Source of the DNA: Acidobacteriota bacterium
GTDB lineage: Bacteria; Acidobacteriota; Blastocatellia; Chloracidobacteriales; JADJPF01
Length of the DNA stretch: 64,000 nucleotides
Assembly (NCBI GenBank): GCA_016213785.1
Contig: JACQZQ010000112.1
Location: 1 to 64,000, forward strand
Direction of reading: 5' to 3'
In this document: piece by piece, positions 1-7,543 of the stretch
Layout: every line of letters begins with the position of its first letter
How positions within the stretch are numbered: position 1 is the first letter of the stretch
The notes under the pieces: model-generated
Told to the model about the DNA's origin: nothing
Seen by the model: the letters and a program-made list of their open reading frames with translations, nothing else
The model's database searches: none
Made by a program: the position numbers and the translations under genes

Positions 1-48
1 TTGACAAATATACAAATACACGTTAATCAATTCCCATTCCCAGTTCAT
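1..48 (-). CDS. Partial CDS running off the left edge (possible transposase N-terminus)
   Basis: On the minus strand an ATG at 48 opens a reading frame of 16 codons (MNWEWELINVYLYICQ) that reaches the window edge without a stop. It is preceded by AAGGAGAG at a good distance, which supports a real translation start. The Trp/Glu-rich opening followed by a hydrophobic Tyr-rich stretch resembles the first residues of some IS transposases, but 16 residues are too few to assign a family. No terminal inverted repeat could be identified in positions 49-173, so the transposase reading is only a suggestion. Confidence 0.45.
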   Translation of the reverse strand, partial: MNWEWELINVYLYICQ

Positions 49-173
49 TTTTTCTCTCCTTGTCGATTTCTCGAATCTTTTTCATCCGATTATCTTTCAA
101 GGAAAGCTGGGATTTTTTCAACTCTTAATTCGCATAAATAATATTTTTAGGTTCTAATAGTGTCTTTATCAAA

Positions 174-1037
174 CTAGGCCATTCGTCCAAGTATAAATAA
201 CACAGCCATAACTACATCAATTATACCTAATACCATAGCGATTTTTAGTTTTGGAGTAAATTCATAGCCTATATTGTATTCTCTGGTTAGTTTTAAGGCT
301 TTTTTAGAACGAAATAGGGAATAAAGGCCAAAGAAAAGCCCTCCAAATCTCATACCAGCGAGGAAAAAACCAGCAATTGCAAAGCCTAGAGATAAATTAG
401 CTGCTTTTTTAATACTATGATGTAAAGCGTTTTGATCTACTGGCGCACCATAATTAGGTTGAGCAAAGGATTGATATTGACCTTGACCATAGACTTGTGG
501 GACAGGGGCTTGAGCATAGTTTTGTTGTCCATAATTTTGCCCATAGCCTTGATCATAACCTTGTTGTGGAGCATAAGTTGTTTGCCCATATTGAGGCTGT
601 TGATATTGTTGAGGCTGTTGATATTGTTGTCCATATTGAGGCTGTCCATACTGAGGTTGTTGATACTGTTGCCCATATTGAGGTTGGTTTACTTGAGGAT
701 TATAACTAGGTTGGTTATATTGAGGCTGATTGTTGTATTGTTGGTTATATTGCTGAGGTTGGTTATATTGCTGAGGTTGAGTGTTATATTGCTGAGGCTG
801 GTTATATTGCTGAGGTTGTTGACTGTATGGCTGCTCATAGTTTTGCTGTGGATATTGTTGATTCATTTGTTGGGTATAGGCGGTTTGCCCATATTCTTGT
901 CCGTAAGCTTGTTGTCCATAAGGTTGTTGATTAGCTTGTCCATAGGGTTGTTGCCCATATTGAGGTTGTTGATTAGCTTGTCCATAAGCAGATTGATCAT
1001 AAGGACTATTTGGGTTTTTTGGATAATTGTTATCCAT
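174..1037 (-). CDS. Membrane protein with long Q/Y/N/G/P-rich low-complexity N-terminus
   Basis: The product is about 287 residues. Residues 1 to about 205 are almost entirely Gln, Tyr, Asn, Gly and Pro in short degenerate repeats (QPQYNQ, YGQQ, QQPY), a prion-like composition. The C-terminal about 80 residues hold two hydrophobic segments separated by a basic loop, like the small two-helix membrane domains of the DUF4190 type. The start at 1037 is preferred over 1067 because AGAGGAAGG lies about 7 bases upstream of it. There is no signal peptide, so the low-complexity part probably stays cytoplasmic and is tethered by the C-terminal helices. Function is unknown. Replication slippage in the repeats is likely to make length variable between strains. 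Confidence 0.8.
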   Translation of the reverse strand: MDNNYPKNPNSPYDQSAYGQANQQPQYGQQPYGQANQQPYGQQAYGQEYGQTAYTQQMNQQYPQQNYEQPYSQQPQQYNQPQQYNTQPQQYNQPQQYNQQYNNQPQYNQPSYNPQVNQPQYGQQYQQPQYGQPQYGQQYQQPQQYQQPQYGQTTYAPQQGYDQGYGQNYGQQNYAQAPVPQVYGQGQYQSFAQPNYGAPVDQNALHHSIKKAANLSLGFAIAGFFLAGMRFGGLFFGLYSLFRSKKALKLTREYNIGYEFTPKLKIAMVLGIIDVVMAVLFILGRMA

Positions 1038-1094
1038 ATTAATTTCCTTCCTCTCTATAAGCACCAAACTTAAAGATAATAAATATTTAGATAA

Positions 1095-1616
1095 CTATAA
1101 GACATTTAATAAATCAATATAAGCACAATCAATTAAGTCTTCATTATTAACTTCTAAATAACGCATTAAGTCTAACACTATTTCATTAGCAGTATTTATT
1201 TTTTCTTCTGCTTTAAGTACATATTCTAGCTCTAAAAAGTTTCCTAATCCTACTACATCATCTAAATGTATCCGTGTTTGGCCTGTTATATAGAGTAATC
1301 TTTTTTTCTTCACTACCCCAATAGTACCTAAGGCATTAGATAGAGCAATTTTTAAAGAAATAGGGTCATTAGTTTTAGAAATAACATAGCTAGACTCTTT
1401 TGCTTGAGTTGAGTTAGGGCGTTCATAATGTATTAACTCACCATAGCTAGAGTTAAAGATTCTAAGTTTTAGCCTACCATTTTTGGCAGGAAAAAAAATG
1501 TCCTCTTGTTCAAGTAATTCTGCTTGTGTATCGCTAAGTGCTTCTACTGTATGTTGAAGTTTTATTAAGTTATGAATTTTTGCTTTGATTTCTATATTTT
1601 TTGCAGGTTTTGTCAT
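1095..1616 (-). CDS. CYTH-domain protein (class IV adenylate cyclase / CyaB-like)
   Basis: About 173 residues from the Met of MTKPAKNIEIKAKI. The sequence shows the CYTH pattern: N-terminal IEIKAKI (the ExExK-like strand), LKLR, a YERP strand, VVKKKRLLY, and RIHLDDVVGLGNFLELE near residue 135. CYTH proteins form an eight-strand tunnel that binds triphosphates with divalent metal; members include CyaB adenylate cyclases and thiamine triphosphatases. The substrate cannot be told from sequence. The conserved domain begins only at the second Met, so I chose 1616, but neither it nor 1652 has a clear ribosome site. It is divergent from radA on the other strand. Confidence 0.75.
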   Translation of the reverse strand: MTKPAKNIEIKAKIHNLIKLQHTVEALSDTQAELLEQEDIFFPAKNGRLKLRIFNSSYGELIHYERPNSTQAKESSYVISKTNDPISLKIALSNALGTIGVVKKKRLLYITGQTRIHLDDVVGLGNFLELEYVLKAEEKINTANEIVLDLMRYLEVNNEDLIDCAYIDLLNVL

Positions 1617-1726
1617 AGAGACTAGTATAGCCTCTAGTAATTTACATATCAAAGAAATATTTTTAATTATTTTTTAGCTGCATAAAAAGCTTGCACCATT
1701 GTGATAATGCTGTAATCATTCAGCTT

Positions 1727-3076
1727 ATGGTTAAAGAAAAAACTATTTATTCATGTCAACAATGTGGTTTTCAAAGTAAAAAATGGTTAGGTAAATGTCC
1801 TGACTGTAATGCTTGGAATAGTTTAGTAGAAGAAAAACAGACTAAATCTAGTGATATTCGTGTTTCGTCTGGTAGTAGTATTGCAGCAAATTACCAAGAC
1901 ATTTCTAGCCAAGATAATTCTCGTGTTTCATCTGGAGTAGCAGAGTTTGACCGTGTTTTAGGTGGTGGAATTGTTCCAGGAAGTCTTGTGTTAATTGGTG
2001 GTGATCCTGGTATTGGTAAGTCCACGCTCCTACTACAAGTTGCTGAAAAGCTTAGTCAAAACCATAAGGTTTTATATGTTAGTGGTGAAGAATCTGAAAA
2101 ACAAATTAAACTTCGTGGACAAAGATTAGGACTGGAGCCAAATAATTTATTCCTTGTCCCAGAAACTTGCTTAGAAAAAATTACTGATGAAATAGAACAT
2201 CATAAGCCTACTTGTATTATTGTTGATTCTGTACAAACCGTGTATTCAGAGAAAATAGAGTCTGCACCTGGGGGAATTTCACAAATTCGTGAAGTTGCTG
2301 GTCAGATGCTTGTTCAGGCTAAACGAAATACGATTTCTATTTTTCTTATTGGGCATGTTACTAAAGAGGGAATGCTAGCAGGGCCTAAAGCTTTAGAACA
2401 TATTGTTGATACAGTACTTTATTTTGAAGGCGAGCACCATCATAACCATCGAATTGTTAGGGCAGTAAAAAACCGTTTTGGCCCAGCTAATGAACTTGGT
2501 ATTTTTGAAATGACAAGTAATGGCCTAATTCCAGTAAAAAATGCTTCAGAGCTTTTTCTAAAACAACGACCTCTTGGAGTTGCAGGCTCGGTTGTACTAG
2601 CTTGTATGGAGGGCACACGACCAATCCTAGTAGAAATACAGGCTTTAGTAACTTCAAGTAATTATGGTAATGGTCGGAGGATGGCTCAAGGTGTTGATCC
2701 AAACCGAGTTGCGCTTTTAATTGCTATGTTAGAAAAACGTGCAGGCTTTCATCTATATGGTGCAGATGTTTTTATTAATGTTGCTGGAGGTATTACTTTA
2801 GATGAACCAGCAGCAGACTTAGGTATAGTTGCAGCAATTATTTCTAGTTTTAAGAATATTCCTATTGAACCTTCTATAACGGTTTTTGGCGAAGTAGGCT
2901 TGGCTGGTGAAGTTCGCTCAACTTCGCAACCTAATGTAAGGTTAAGGGAAGTTGCAGCTATGGGTTTAGGCAAATGTTTAATGCCTGCTAATAATGTTGC
3001 TGCTTTAGAAAATCCAGGAGATGTTGAAGTTGTTGGAATTCGGTCAGTTATAGATCTATTAGATGAGCTTTTCTAA
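1727..3076 (+). CDS. radA: DNA repair protein RadA/Sms
   Basis: About 449 residues from the Met of MVKEKTIYSC. RadA is a RecA-like helicase that drives branch migration during recombinational repair. Visible features in order are a C4 zinc finger (C10, C13, C24, C27), the Walker A box GGDPGIGKST at 91-100, the RadA-specific KNRFG motif near residue 248, and a C-terminal Lon-protease-like fold (residues about 280-449) that lacks proteolytic function in this family. Length matches the family (about 450). The upstream Met at 1691 adds 12 residues absent from typical RadA proteins, so I moved the start to 1727. No strong Shine-Dalgarno site is visible. Confidence 0.95.
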   Translation: MVKEKTIYSCQQCGFQSKKWLGKCPDCNAWNSLVEEKQTKSSDIRVSSGSSIAANYQDISSQDNSRVSSGVAEFDRVLGGGIVPGSLVLIGGDPGIGKSTLLLQVAEKLSQNHKVLYVSGEESEKQIKLRGQRLGLEPNNLFLVPETCLEKITDEIEHHKPTCIIVDSVQTVYSEKIESAPGGISQIREVAGQMLVQAKRNTISIFLIGHVTKEGMLAGPKALEHIVDTVLYFEGEHHHNHRIVRAVKNRFGPANELGIFEMTSNGLIPVKNASELFLKQRPLGVAGSVVLACMEGTRPILVEIQALVTSSNYGNGRRMAQGVDPNRVALLIAMLEKRAGFHLYGADVFINVAGGITLDEPAADLGIVAAIISSFKNIPIEPSITVFGEVGLAGEVRSTSQPNVRLREVAAMGLGKCLMPANNVAALENPGDVEVVGIRSVIDLLDELF

Positions 3077-3126
3077 TTTTCAAACACACATTAAGAAATC
3101 TAGAAAAACTAAAAAACAAAAAAATA

Positions 3127-4857
3127 ATGATACAAATTCAAGAGCTTTCTACAGAAGAGCTTATTTGCCAGAACTTTAAGTCTTTTGGGCTTATAGCTTT
3201 GGTTTTAATTGCATTGGTCTTACCTTTTGGTCATCAACAACTGAAAAATATTGAAAAACTTTTCAATAAAATTGCTTATAAAAGAGAACTTAGCATTTTA
3301 CTTGTAGGCTTACTTGCTTTTATTGGTGCGGCTATAGTGTCTATCACAGTTTTTTGGCCTATTCCACATATAATTGATGAACGTAGTTATTTATTAGCCG
3401 CAGATACTTTTTCACACTGGAGATTAACCAATCCTGCTCATCCAATGTGGATGCATTTTGAGACACTTTATGTTTTACAACAACCCACTTATATGTCCCA
3501 ATACCCTCCAGCACAGGGTTTAATACTGGCTCTAGGACAAATTCTAACAGGCTATCCAATAGTAGGGGCTTGGATTGCTACTGCACTAGCTTGCAGCGCT
3601 CTTTGTTGGATGCTCCAAGCTTGGATTAATCCTCGTTGGGCGCTAATGGGTGGCCTGCTAATGGTATTAAAACTAGGGCTTTTTAGTTATTGGAGTCAAA
3701 GTTTTTGGGGCGGTGCTATAGCTGCTACTGGTGGTGCAATTCTCTTAGGTGCTTTTCGTAGGACTATAAAACAGCCAAAAATATTTAACTCTTTGTTAAT
3801 TGGCCTTGGATTAGGCATTTTAGCTAATAGCCGCCCTTATGAAGGTTTAGCTTTTAGTCTCCCTTCAATTACTTATTTATTATTTTGGATAAAAGGAAAA
3901 AATTCCCCGCCACTTAAGATTTTACTTAAAGAAATAATTTTACCATTAACTGCTATCTTGCTAGTAATAGGCTTTATGATGGGTTACTATAATTTTGTAA
4001 TTACTGGTAAGTTTTGGCTTATGCCTTTTCAACTTTACCAAGATACTTATAGTACTATTTCTAATTTTCTTTGGTCAAAACCTCGCTTAGACCTTAAGTA
4101 TAACCATAAAGAATTTTATGAAATTTATTATGGCAGTTATCTTGATTTATATAATTCTAATATAGGCTTATCAAACTACTTAAGTTTTTCTTTTATGAAA
4201 ATGAAAAACTTATGGGCTTTTTTTCTTGGAGTATCTTTTTCCCTTCCACTAATAGCTTTACCTGCTTTAAGAAAAAATTTTTGGGTACGTTTTGCTTTAT
4301 TAAACCTATTGTTATTAATAATAGGAATGCTTTTAGTCCTTTATAATTTTCCTCATTATGCTGCACCAGGAACTTGTTTAATTTATTTTTTAGTTTTGCA
4401 ATCTATTAGAAGAATTTATTTTTTCCAATGGAAAAATAGGCCAGTTGGTAAAATGATGACTTGGGCAGTTCCTATTTATTGTATTTTACAAATAGCCTTA
4501 CCTGTAAGCTTAAGAATAGATCCTTATGTATATATAAATCCTGCTCATTGGGAAATAGCTAAATCACAGTTTCCAACTTGGATATATACACGTGAAGAGT
4601 TAGTTTCAAAATTAAGTGAAGGAGATGATCGCTATTTGATTTTGGTTAAGTATTTGCCTGATAGAAATGGTCATAATGAATGGGTTTATAATCTAGCAGA
4701 TATTGATAGTACAAAAGTTATTTGGGCAAGGAGTATGTCAGCAGAAAAAGATTGTCAGTTAGCAAAATACTTTTCTGATAGAAAAATTCGAGTTATAGAG
4801 ATAGGCAGCCAACCTAACCCAATAAAAAGGTCTTATCCTTTTAAGCCTTGTGATTAA
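3127..4857 (+). CDS. Polytopic membrane protein, GT-C glycosyltransferase-like
   Basis: A 576-residue protein with about ten hydrophobic segments. A first predicted extracytoplasmic loop (residues about 75-105) contains IIDERSYLLAADTF, with the acidic pair expected in the first loop of GT-C fold (GT39/PMT-like) lipid-linked sugar transferases. It is followed by a conserved-looking HPMW...QYPPAQG stretch and a soluble C-terminal tail of about 100 residues. In that family the reaction would transfer a sugar from a polyprenyl phosphate donor at the membrane. The assignment rests on topology and the acidic loop only. It lies 50 bases after radA on the same strand and has no obvious ribosome site. 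Confidence 0.55.
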   Translation: MIQIQELSTEELICQNFKSFGLIALVLIALVLPFGHQQLKNIEKLFNKIAYKRELSILLVGLLAFIGAAIVSITVFWPIPHIIDERSYLLAADTFSHWRLTNPAHPMWMHFETLYVLQQPTYMSQYPPAQGLILALGQILTGYPIVGAWIATALACSALCWMLQAWINPRWALMGGLLMVLKLGLFSYWSQSFWGGAIAATGGAILLGAFRRTIKQPKIFNSLLIGLGLGILANSRPYEGLAFSLPSITYLLFWIKGKNSPPLKILLKEIILPLTAILLVIGFMMGYYNFVITGKFWLMPFQLYQDTYSTISNFLWSKPRLDLKYNHKEFYEIYYGSYLDLYNSNIGLSNYLSFSFMKMKNLWAFFLGVSFSLPLIALPALRKNFWVRFALLNLLLLIIGMLLVLYNFPHYAAPGTCLIYFLVLQSIRRIYFFQWKNRPVGKMMTWAVPIYCILQIALPVSLRIDPYVYINPAHWEIAKSQFPTWIYTREELVSKLSEGDDRYLILVKYLPDRNGHNEWVYNLADIDSTKVIWARSMSAEKDCQLAKYFSDRKIRVIEIGSQPNPIKRSYPFKPCD

Positions 4858-4884
4858 ACAGGTTAGTCAATTTATCAAAATTTG

Positions 4885-5037
4885 TTATTTAGGTTTTTTC
4901 TTGTCTTTATCCTTGTCCTTATCTTTGTCTGAGGGTTCTTCTTTTTTATAATCTCCAATAATAGATTTTCCTGGACAAATGCTAATTAATGGACAGCTTT
5001 TACAACCGACGGCTAAGGCTACTGGGCATAATGTCAT
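4885..5037 (-). CDS. Small Cys-rich protein, 50 residues
   Basis: A short frame starting at the ATG complementary to 5035-5037 and ending at TAA (4885-4887). It begins MTLCPVALAVGCKSC and continues with a second CP pair and GKSIIGDY, so four Cys (4, 12, 15, 21) sit in the first 21 residues. The last 20 residues are nearly all Lys, Asp, Glu and Pro, with a KDKDKDKD run. An AGGAAAA site lies about 8 bases upstream. Four closely spaced Cys suggest a metal or iron-sulfur site, but I do not recognise the family with certainty. It is convergent with the membrane protein gene on its left. Confidence 0.65.
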   Translation of the reverse strand: MTLCPVALAVGCKSCPLISICPGKSIIGDYKKEEPSDKDKDKDKDKKKPK

Positions 5038-5226
5038 AATGTTTTTCCTAGTAAGATAGCGTTATGGTTTTTAATATCAAACTATAACAGCCTATGATTG
5101 CTTTTCCAAAACCATTTTCCACTACTTAGTTAGTAAAGAAAAACATACTAAAATGGCAAAGTATTTAAAAATAAAATAACTACTACTTATTAAGTAGTAG
5201 TTATTAAGTTATGCGAATTTTATTTT

Positions 5227-5805
5227 TTAAGGACGAAAAGTTGCTAAAAGAAAATCTACGCCACCACGATGGCAATTAGCACAAAGCTGCACGCCTTTAC
5301 CATAAAAAGCATTATCTGCTGAGCCGCTAAATGACTCAAAATAAATCCAACCACTGCCATCTGCTCCACTTTCTTCATCTACTTTAATCATTACAGCATA
5401 GCCACTTACTTGATTTGTACTGCTTAGGTAAAGCTCTTTAACCATTGCTGCGCCAACATCCCAAGTTTTTTTACCTGCACGTAGATTTTCTGTCAAAATA
5501 GGGTTATAGAAAGTGCGTACATTGCCACCATGTGGGCCTGTAGAGCCGTGTATTGTAGGCTCAGCCGTAAATAACTCTTTATAAAGACCTGCTTTTAACC
5601 AAGCAACCATTTTTTTCTTTTTAATTGGAGGAATCATATTTTGGCGAGCAGCTTTTGGGGCTAATTTTTGTTCAATTGCTCTAAGTTCTGTAAGTTCAGG
5701 ATCTTCTATTTTGGCTTGAGCTATATTTGTAGAATTGTTGGTAAATGTGATAGTTAAGAAAAGTGTTAATGAACAGATAATGGCAAAGATTTTATATTTT
5801 CTCAT
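5227..5805 (-). CDS. Secreted cytochrome P460-like haem protein
   Basis: 192 residues. Residues 1-31 form a signal peptide (MRKYK, a hydrophobic core, then IAQAK). Near the C-terminus CANCH (about 175-179) is a single c-type haem attachment motif, followed by only 13 residues. This single C-terminal CxxCH, the WxxG/KELY-type strands and the overall length fit the cytochrome P460 family, periplasmic haem proteins that in some bacteria oxidise hydroxylamine or bind NO. The characteristic haem-crosslinking Lys cannot be confirmed without an alignment, so a plain cytochrome c remains possible. The start is supported by TAGGAAA about 8 bases upstream. No partner oxidoreductase lies next to it. Confidence 0.7.
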   Translation of the reverse strand: MRKYKIFAIICSLTLFLTITFTNNSTNIAQAKIEDPELTELRAIEQKLAPKAARQNMIPPIKKKKMVAWLKAGLYKELFTAEPTIHGSTGPHGGNVRTFYNPILTENLRAGKKTWDVGAAMVKELYLSSTNQVSGYAVMIKVDEESGADGSGWIYFESFSGSADNAFYGKGVQLCANCHRGGVDFLLATFRP

Positions 5806-5984
5806 AGCAATGTTTCCTATTGAATATTATTTTGGTAATAAACAGATTATCAAAAGTATAGTTTTTTATTGATTGTATTCAAATTATATAAATACAAATA
5901 AGAAAATTTTTATTCCCAAAGTTTAAAAAATTTTCCCTAAAAGAAAATTTTTATACAAAATACAAAACTTAAGTTTATTAAGTT

Positions 5985-6863
5985 TTAATAATTTCTTATT
6001 AGGAGTTCTGTCACATTTCCACGAGCAAAAGGATTGCTATTTATTGAACGAGGGCAGTTTACAGTAATTATGCTGAAATCTTGGTAAAGAGTTCTTACTA
6101 ATTTAGTATCAGAATTAGAGAGCATAACTAGACATCCTTTTTTATCAAGTGTCCTAACAAGTTGAGCAAGTTTAGCTTGGTCTTGTTCTGTAAAATTAGA
6201 AGAAGTATAGCTAGTAAAACTGGCTGTAGGGCTAAGAGGAACATAGGGAGGATCTAAATAAATAAAATCTCTTTTTTGAGCTTTTTCTACTGTTTTTTCA
6301 AAACTAGAGACACTTAAGTGAATTTCTTTAAGAGATTCGCTAGCTGTACGAATAACTTCTGAGTCACAAATTAAAGGTTTTTTATATTTTCCATAAGGGA
6401 CATTAAACTGTCCTTGTTTATTAACTCGGTATAGTCCGTTATAGCAGGTTTTATTTAGATAAATAAAACGTGAAGCTCTTTGAAGTGGAGTTAAATTTTC
6501 TGGAATAAGTTCACGTATCCGGTAAAAATATTGCTCAGAAGTTTTATGTTTAGATAAAACTTCTATAAGTTCTTCTGGTGAATCCCTAACCACACGATAA
6601 CAATTAATTAAATCTGCATTAAGGTCTGCTAGAAATGCTTTAACAGGTCTTAAGTGAAAAAATAGTGCTCCCCCACCTAAAAATGGCTCAAAATAATAGT
6701 TAAATTGTGTAGGAGATGGCAAAAAAGGAGAATATTGCTCTAGGAGTCTCCGCTTGCCTCCAGCCCATTTTATAAAGGGACGCGAGGGAACAAGTCTTTT
6801 TCCTAGCGATATCCGCTCAGTATTTTGCTCAAAATCAACCGCGCTAGAATTAGCTGACGACAA
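5985..6863 (-). CDS. dam: DNA adenine N6-methyltransferase, Dam (D12 class)
   Basis: About 292 residues. Motifs of the alpha-class N6-adenine methylases are in order: FIKWAGGKRRLL near the N-terminus (SAM binding), YFEPFLGGGALFFHL (motif I), DLNADLIN, and the catalytic DPPY in FIYLDPPYVPL. The enzyme would methylate adenine, probably in GATC as in Dam, but the target is not readable from sequence. No restriction endonuclease gene is adjacent, so it looks like an orphan methylase used for repair, replication timing or expression. An ATG at 6869 directly abuts AAGGAG with no spacing, whereas the TTG at 6863 has the correct 6-base spacing, so I chose the TTG start. Confidence 0.88.
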   Translation of the reverse strand: MSSANSSAVDFEQNTERISLGKRLVPSRPFIKWAGGKRRLLEQYSPFLPSPTQFNYYFEPFLGGGALFFHLRPVKAFLADLNADLINCYRVVRDSPEELIEVLSKHKTSEQYFYRIRELIPENLTPLQRASRFIYLNKTCYNGLYRVNKQGQFNVPYGKYKKPLICDSEVIRTASESLKEIHLSVSSFEKTVEKAQKRDFIYLDPPYVPLSPTASFTSYTSSNFTEQDQAKLAQLVRTLDKKGCLVMLSNSDTKLVRTLYQDFSIITVNCPRSINSNPFARGNVTELLIRNY

Positions 6864-7040
6864 GAACATCTCCTTAATCTCTACTTATAGGGTTAACCAA
6901 GAGTCTTACCTAGTTATAGAGATAATACATTAAGTGCTAGTATTTACTACCTGTACAGAAAATTTAGGTTCTCAGGGAGAAATTAGGAAATGTGTAAGGT
7001 TATATATATTTAAAGATCGTTTGTCAATCGAAGCAGATCG

Positions 7041-7403
7041 TTATAATCCCATTTCTTCATTTAATGACTTCGCGACATCTTTTAAGGCGTAAATTGCTTG
7101 ACCAATATTGCCTTGTGGCCCCAAAGCTAGAAGTACAAAATACCCTTCATTAAGTGTTTTTATTATGCAAGTAGCTTCTTTGTATTGACAAATCATAAAT
7201 TCTATTACACCCATATCCACTTCTTCAGAAAATTTTCGACAAGTAGTTAGGGTTATTCCATGATAGGCACCAATTAAATCTAATTCTTTAACGCTTTTAT
7301 GAGCAAGGTAATGTTGGACAACCTCTCCATCGCTATCTAAAAAAACTGCTCCACGAGCACCATATACATTATCTACAAGAGTTTCTAGCAGTTTATCGAA
7401 CAT
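7041..7403 (-). CDS. Roadblock/LC7 domain protein (MglB-like)
   Basis: A 120-residue single-domain protein. The alternating amphipathic strands and the patterns GARGAVFLDSDGEVVQHY, LDLIGAYHGI and YFVLLAL match the roadblock/LC7 fold. In bacteria such proteins often dimerise and act as regulators of small Ras-like GTPases, as MglB does for MglA in polarity and motility. No MglA-type GTPase is encoded in this window. It lies upstream of, and is transcribed away from, the methylase region on the same strand as the HD-GYP sensor gene, with a hairpin between them. The identification is good at fold level; the cellular role is inferred. Confidence 0.8.
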   Translation of the reverse strand: MFDKLLETLVDNVYGARGAVFLDSDGEVVQHYLAHKSVKELDLIGAYHGITLTTCRKFSEEVDMGVIEFMICQYKEATCIIKTLNEGYFVLLALGPQGNIGQAIYALKDVAKSLNEEMGL

Positions 7404-7484
7404 GACTTTTACCTATAGAGATGTTTTGTATGATGATTTAAGGAAAATCTCATCAAGAATTTTTTGCCATTCTATCACAGACCT

Positions 7485-7520
7485 AAAATTAAAGTTAAAG
7501 TTAAAGTTAACTTTAATTTT
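7485..7520 (-). terminator. AT-rich hairpin after the HD-GYP gene
   Basis: Perfect 14-bp inverted repeat (7485-7498 and 7507-7520) with an 8-base loop, 24 bases past the stop of the leftward HD-GYP gene and followed on that strand by TTTTAGG. The sequence is built from TTAAAG units. The stem has few G-C pairs, so termination strength is uncertain. Confidence 0.45.
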
Positions 7521-7543
7521 AACTAGACTATTAAGCTAGATTA

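Noticed and set aside
560..1000. Short regularly spaced repeats that could suggest a CRISPR array
   Set aside because: The repeats are degenerate, lack unique spacers and keep an open reading frame; they encode the Q/Y/N-rich protein.
432..1073. A 213-residue Leu/Ile-rich frame on the plus strand
   Set aside because: It is the antisense of the Q/Y-rich repeat region (Gln/Asn codons read backwards give Leu/Ile) and has no ribosome site or family pattern.
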